Positions 60,901 through 64,000 of a DNA stretch of 64,000 bases are shown piece after piece. This DNA comes from Acanthopleura granulata (lineage: Eukaryota; Mollusca; Polyplacophora; Chitonida; Chitonidae): the NCBI GenBank assembly GCA_016165875.1, contig JABBOT010000011.1:13021766-13085765 (forward strand), read 5' to 3'. Made by a program: the position numbers and the translations under genes. How positions within the stretch are numbered: the first letter of the stretch is position 1; every line of letters starts with the position of its first letter. The notes under the pieces are model-generated. The model was not told the origin of the DNA. It did no database searches and saw only the letters and a list, made by a program, of their open reading frames with translations.

Positions 60901-63900
60901 GCCATTAGGTTCTTAGTAGGATGCTGCTAGCTCACTACAAGCACACTCGCGGCAGGCTTCTAACATTCCAGTAACATTCCTGCCTTAGTGGTAGACGTAC
61001 ATGTGTTGCCCATTGTATTTGGATGTGGTGCTTAGCCACCTGTTACACTCTCAGCATCGTTGCTTAGGTGACATGTGGGAAAGTTTGTGTAATATGCAGA
61101 AGGCCAGTTGTTTTATACATGGCACTCAAGTTTTCCTCCACCCGTAAAACTGGATGCTATTATAGAAGTGAAATATTTGAGAGTATGGTGTTAAACAACA
61201 ATCAGATAAAGAAATACATTCTTTTGTCAATCTAGACGCTCCTAAAAACTAATCAGGAGGAGGGTCTAGGGTCTACTGTTGTCCAATACAGACATCTTCA
61301 AATTCATAGATCCAACCTTGGTATGTCATCATATATCACAATCCAGTTGTCCACATGAAATTCAGATTACGTTTCTTTTTCTCATCAGTTCAAGCGTTAT
61401 GTGAACAAGCTGCGAGGTAAGAGCACTATCTACAAGAAGAAAAGACAGGAACTGGCAGAGGTACGTGCGGAGACTGGCGTTTTGTCACGGACAGAGGAGG
61501 TTCTCAAACAGCAGGAGAACACTATCAACCAACAACTGGTGAGTTATCCCCCCTGAACGGGTTGTGTTCTTTCCTATATGTAGAGATCCCCTACTATGCA
61601 AATGCAGGTGGGGATGTCTCAAAAGGTAGTTTTGATACACATGTACTTTTTTATTGGTATTTCCACTGATGTTCACTTCCATTTTTATTATGTCCCCCTC
61701 TTAATGAGGGAGGACATATAGCGATGGCTTTTTTGGACCGTCTGTCCGTCTGTCGAACAGTCCCGCTCAGCTTTGTGTGAAGCAGGACTTTTTTCGCATT
61801 TCAGTTTATTTTAGGAGTTGACTGCCCTTGTGCATATTTCGCAACTTTGTATAGAGCATATCTCGGCAACTATTAGGCATAGGATTCCCAAAGTCACACA
61901 AAGTGTGCAATATGACCCAAAGTTGTGCACTGTGAGTTTATTATTGTGTGTTTTGATCTTTTTTAGGAGTTGTCTGCCCTTGACCATATTTCTCAAGTAT
62001 GTGCAGAGCATATCTCGGCAACTTTTAAGCATAGGATTCTCAAACTCACATGAAGTGTGCAAAATGACCTAAACTTATGTGCTGTGAGGTTGTTTTTTTC
62101 ACATTGCGATATATTTTAGGAGTTGTCTGCCCATGCGTATATTGCTAAAATTAGTGCGCAGACGTTTGTCCATTTGTCCATGTTATTATTGAATCCATAC
62201 CTCTGTGAAGTATATGTTTTCTTTGCTTTCTCTCATTTGCGTCTTATGCAGGTTGTGTATTTACACACAATTGCACTCAGTGTCTTAAAAATATATTAAT
62301 ACTGTGCAATGACTCATGTGCTGTAGATATGTTCCTCTAGAGGTGAGGGGGGGCATACATTTTTGCAATCTCTAATTTGCTTTCTTGTTTTCTTTGACTT
62401 TAACCCTGCTCAATTTGTGTATGTTATGATACAAAACTTTGAGCTTACGGTGGGGAACACGGCTCTTATCTTAAAAGCAAGAGTGAGCAGTTGCAATATT
62501 CATCATTGGAACCAGTCTTACTTTATGAATACATGCAATATTCCGTCAAGACGCTGTTTCCAACCTTTGACCTTTCAGGGTGTGCTGGAGAAGAAGAAGG
62601 GTGTATCTGGTTACAGGGAGACCCAGGAGGAGCTGGAGAAAGTGTCCTCCGTGAAGAGTGAATATGACGACATGAAAGGCAAGACCTTAGAGGACATGTC
62701 AGACATGGTACGGCAGCTCAATGCCAACATCGCCCGCAAGAAGGGTGCCCTAGCACCCGTGATTAAAGAACTGAGGCCCATGAGGCAGAGATGTCAGGTG
62801 AGTGGAAACATGTCTATTGTGGTGGGATTTTCTGACAAAAAGTTCATGGAAATCTAACCTAGGGGCCTGTTTGTTTCATTTGAAAAACAACCAAAGTCAA
62901 GTGTTTCAGTACAACTCTCCATAATGCATGGAGAGGGTCCTGGTAGTTAAGACGCTTACTTTTTAATCACAGAATGTCCCAGCGTGAGGGTTCAATCCCG
63001 TTTGTGGACAGGCAGTTTGTGGATTTCTCTGCTCTGTTGGTAGGTCTTGGGGCATACGTGACATTAAGCGATTGAAGACCCTTTGTGTGGTCTAAAGTTG
63101 TTTAAGGCCACTTGTCTTTGACCAATATGGTGGTCATAACTCCTTTTCACACAGAAAGTTCATCATTAGCTTGCCAAAGGTCTGTAGTTTGTTTAATGAA
63201 TGAATGATTATGGCTCAATGTCATGTGACAGTATCTGAGCCATATCGTGTTGAAAACATGTTCAAACCAGGAAGCAGTTAATAGTTTTCAGCATGATGAC
63301 AGTTTATGTTTGGCATTCAGTTTTTTACATGGGGAGCACAAATGTTTTACCTGTTTTTGTTTCAGCTATGTTTATATATTTATATTTATTTTTTTCATGT
63401 TTACGGTTGTTGTTTGGCAGGAGCTGACTGTTCTGTATGAAGACAAAAAGGCAGCATATGACACGTGTGCTGCGGGACTAGAGAGTAACCGTTCCAAACT
63501 GGAACAGGTCAGTATAACCTGGTTTTACTGGACTAGAGAGTTACCGCGCCAAACTGAAATTGGTCAGTATTGGCTGGTTCTGATGGACAAGAGAGTGACC
63601 ACTCAAAACTAGAATAGGTCAATACTGGCTTGTTCTGATGGACCAGAGAGTAACAGCTTCAAAGTGAAATAGGACAGTATTAACTAGTTCTTGTGGACTA
63701 GAGAGTAACCACTGCAGAGGGGAACGGGTCAGTGTTGGCTGGTTGTGAAGCACTAGAGAGTAACCACTCCCAAACTGAAACAGGACAGTGTTCGCTGGTT
63801 CTAAAGGACTAGAGAGTTACCACTCCAAACTGGAACAGGTCAGTATTGCAGGGTTTTGCTGGAGTAGAGAGTAACCACTTCAAGCTGGAAGAGATCAGTA

Positions 63901-64000
63901 TTGGCTTGAGAGTTACTGCTCCAAGCTGGATGGAACAGCTGGTTCTGCTGGACTAGACAATAACACGTCAAGCTGGAACAGGTCAGATTTAGCTGGTTCT
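51941..64000 (+). CDS. IFT81: Intraflagellar transport protein 81, 5' three-quarters (runs off window)
   Basis: Twelve coding exons with consistent phases: 51941-52114 (ATG at 51971, preceded by a spliced 5' UTR), 54760-54857, 55808-55988, 56145-56300, 57223-57333, 58246-58330, 59008-59171, 59454-59549, 60714-60860, 61389-61538, 62579-62797 and 63421-63507. They give 546 residues of about 676 expected. The start [20 protein letters not shown] and [19 protein letters not shown] is the IFT81 N-terminal calponin-homology domain, which continues through [15 protein letters not shown] and [16 protein letters not shown]. Then follow coiled coils with AEIRKDIS-type, [58 protein letters not shown] and [14 protein letters not shown]. 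The family works in IFT-B with IFT74 and binds tubulin for ciliary assembly. The 5' UTR exon was not located. Introns hold a Tc1 relic, MITEs, SINEs and, at the last visible donor, a minisatellite. Confidence 0.97.
51971..55988 (+). CDS. IFT81: IFT81 calponin-homology domain exons
   Basis: Coding exons 1-3 (51971-52114, 54760-54857, 55808-55988; 141 residues) cover the tubulin-binding CH domain. The acceptor of the first coding exon (tttacag at 51940) is 30 bp before the ATG, so a separate 5' noncoding exon must exist upstream. The 2.6-kb intron after the first coding exon contains a decayed Tc1/mariner element and a TTAA MITE. The donor after PR is GG|GTAAGT at 52114/52115. The third exon ends in phase 0 at GCACAG|GTGAGT. 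Confidence 0.95.
52247..53438 (-). mobile_element. Decayed Tc1/mariner transposon in IFT81 intron 1
   Basis: Terminal inverted repeats of about 29 bp: the left end reads TACTCACACTCAAAAGAAAT, and the right end is its near-perfect reverse complement (CATTTCTTTTGTATGTGAG), with TATA at the outer borders. Between them the minus strand encodes separate frames resembling a Tc1-family transposase. These are an N-terminal helix-turn-helix segment ([29 protein letters not shown], around 53300), a middle segment near 53.0 kb, and a C-terminal DDE segment with [15 protein letters not shown] near 52.6 kb. Frames are broken and the middle is shortened, so it is inactive. Confidence 0.88.
53686..54292. 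mobile_element. TTAA-flanked MITE, copy 3 (IFT81 intron 1)
   Basis: The left end is TTAA-AGTAAAAGACAGC and the right end is GCTGTCTTTCACT-TTAA, giving inverted termini and a TTAA duplication typical of piggyBac-type insertions. It is about 600 bp with no transposase frame. It matches, in reverse orientation, the copies at 36142-36803 and 45666-46149. Confidence 0.85.
57720..57945 (+). mobile_element. SINE family C (IFT81 intron 5)
   Basis: GACTCATATGGCTAAAACTA head, box B-like AGGCTCAAACCCAGCC, body GGCCACTTTGGTTTTCTTCC, tail ACATTAAAAACCATTCAAAT and AAAGAAATAAAT. Diverged; the assignment is by overall layout. Confidence 0.55.
59605..59790 (+). mobile_element. SINE family A, 5'-truncated (IFT81 intron 8)
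   Basis: It begins at box B (GCGAGTTCAAGTCCAGC) and continues AGCAGCCTGCGAATGGTCG, CACCATAATGCTGGCCGC, GAAATATTCTTGAGTAC, then a short AAATAAAG tail. Confidence 0.88.
61690..62365. repeat. Interspersed element with 152-bp internal tandem repeats (IFT81 intron 10)
   Basis: It begins TGTCCCCCTCTTAATGAGGG and GACCGTCTGTCCGTCTGTC. AGGAGTTG then occurs at 61813, 61965 and 62118 (periods 152 and 153), with shared words GAGCATATCTCGGCAACT and CATAGGATTC. The right edge (GAGGTGAGGGGGGGCATAC) is roughly the complement of the left. Noncoding. Confidence 0.75.
63477..64000 (+). repeat. Intronic 55-bp minisatellite derived from IFT81 exon end plus 5' splice site
   Basis: The exon ending at 63507 reads ACTAGAGAGTAACC...GGAACAG and then GTCAGTAT. 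This junction recurs with a 55-bp period: the ACTAGAGAG word or a variant lies at 63477, 63532, 63587, 63642, 63697, 63752, 63808, 63863 and, after a shortened unit, 63952. Each unit carries roughly 31 bp of exon-like sequence, a splice-donor-like GGTCAGT and about 24 bp of intron. The array runs off the window end, so its full length is unknown. Confidence 0.95.

Noticed and set aside
61811..62072. Overlapping plus and minus frames of about 83 codons
   Set aside because: They lie in the 152-bp tandem repeat of an IFT81 intron, with no conservation between units at protein level.

Overview
The window is animal nuclear DNA, probably from a mollusc or another lophotrochozoan. The evidence is spliced genes with GT-AG introns, AT-rich intergenic DNA, many tRNA-headed SINEs whose 3' part and (AAAT)n tail look like elements common in molluscan genomes, and several MITE families. 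No prokaryotic gene, CRISPR array, rRNA or functional tRNA gene was seen. Gene identities come from recognising conserved protein segments by eye, and exon borders come from splice signals plus reading-frame phase. No database search was run.

Layout. (1) 162-17067, plus strand: the 3' part of a ZC3H13/Flacc homologue (m6A-writer-associated protein). It has Gly/Arg-rich exons, one 1.1-kb Arg/Glu/Asp-rich exon, and a conserved C-terminal domain at 11184-12072. One exon near its 3' end was not found. (2) 17.1-25.1 kb: intergenic DNA with one small intronless ORF on the minus strand (about 19879-20202), a doubtful minus-strand ORF near 23.3-23.7 kb, and several tandem repeats. (3) 33886-25111, minus strand: a complete three-exon class A GPCR of about 680 residues. 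Its cytoplasmic tail carries 22 uninterrupted 11-residue repeats. (4) 33.9-43.7 kb: a repeat-dense interval with MITEs, SINEs and a duplicated 0.4-kb block. (5) 48433-43736, minus strand: complete SPCS2 (signal peptidase complex subunit 2), five exons, 203 residues. (6) 51941 to the window end, plus strand: IFT81 (intraflagellar transport), 12 coding exons giving 546 residues, truncated by the window edge. SPCS2 and IFT81 are head-to-head, with ETS-like motifs near the SPCS2 start.

The genes are functionally unrelated (RNA methylation, signalling, ER secretion, cilia) and show no operon-like logic. The most unusual observations are structural. Two introns, in ZC3H13 and IFT81, begin with minisatellites whose repeat unit appears to be a copy of the preceding exon's end plus its 5' splice site, giving arrays of decoy donors (AG|GTCAGT). 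The GPCR's repetitive charged tail is the most unusual protein feature. Other notable items are a three-copy TTAA-flanked MITE, a three-copy 0.2-kb palindromic element, a decayed Tc1/mariner copy inside IFT81, and a nested SINE-in-SINE insertion.
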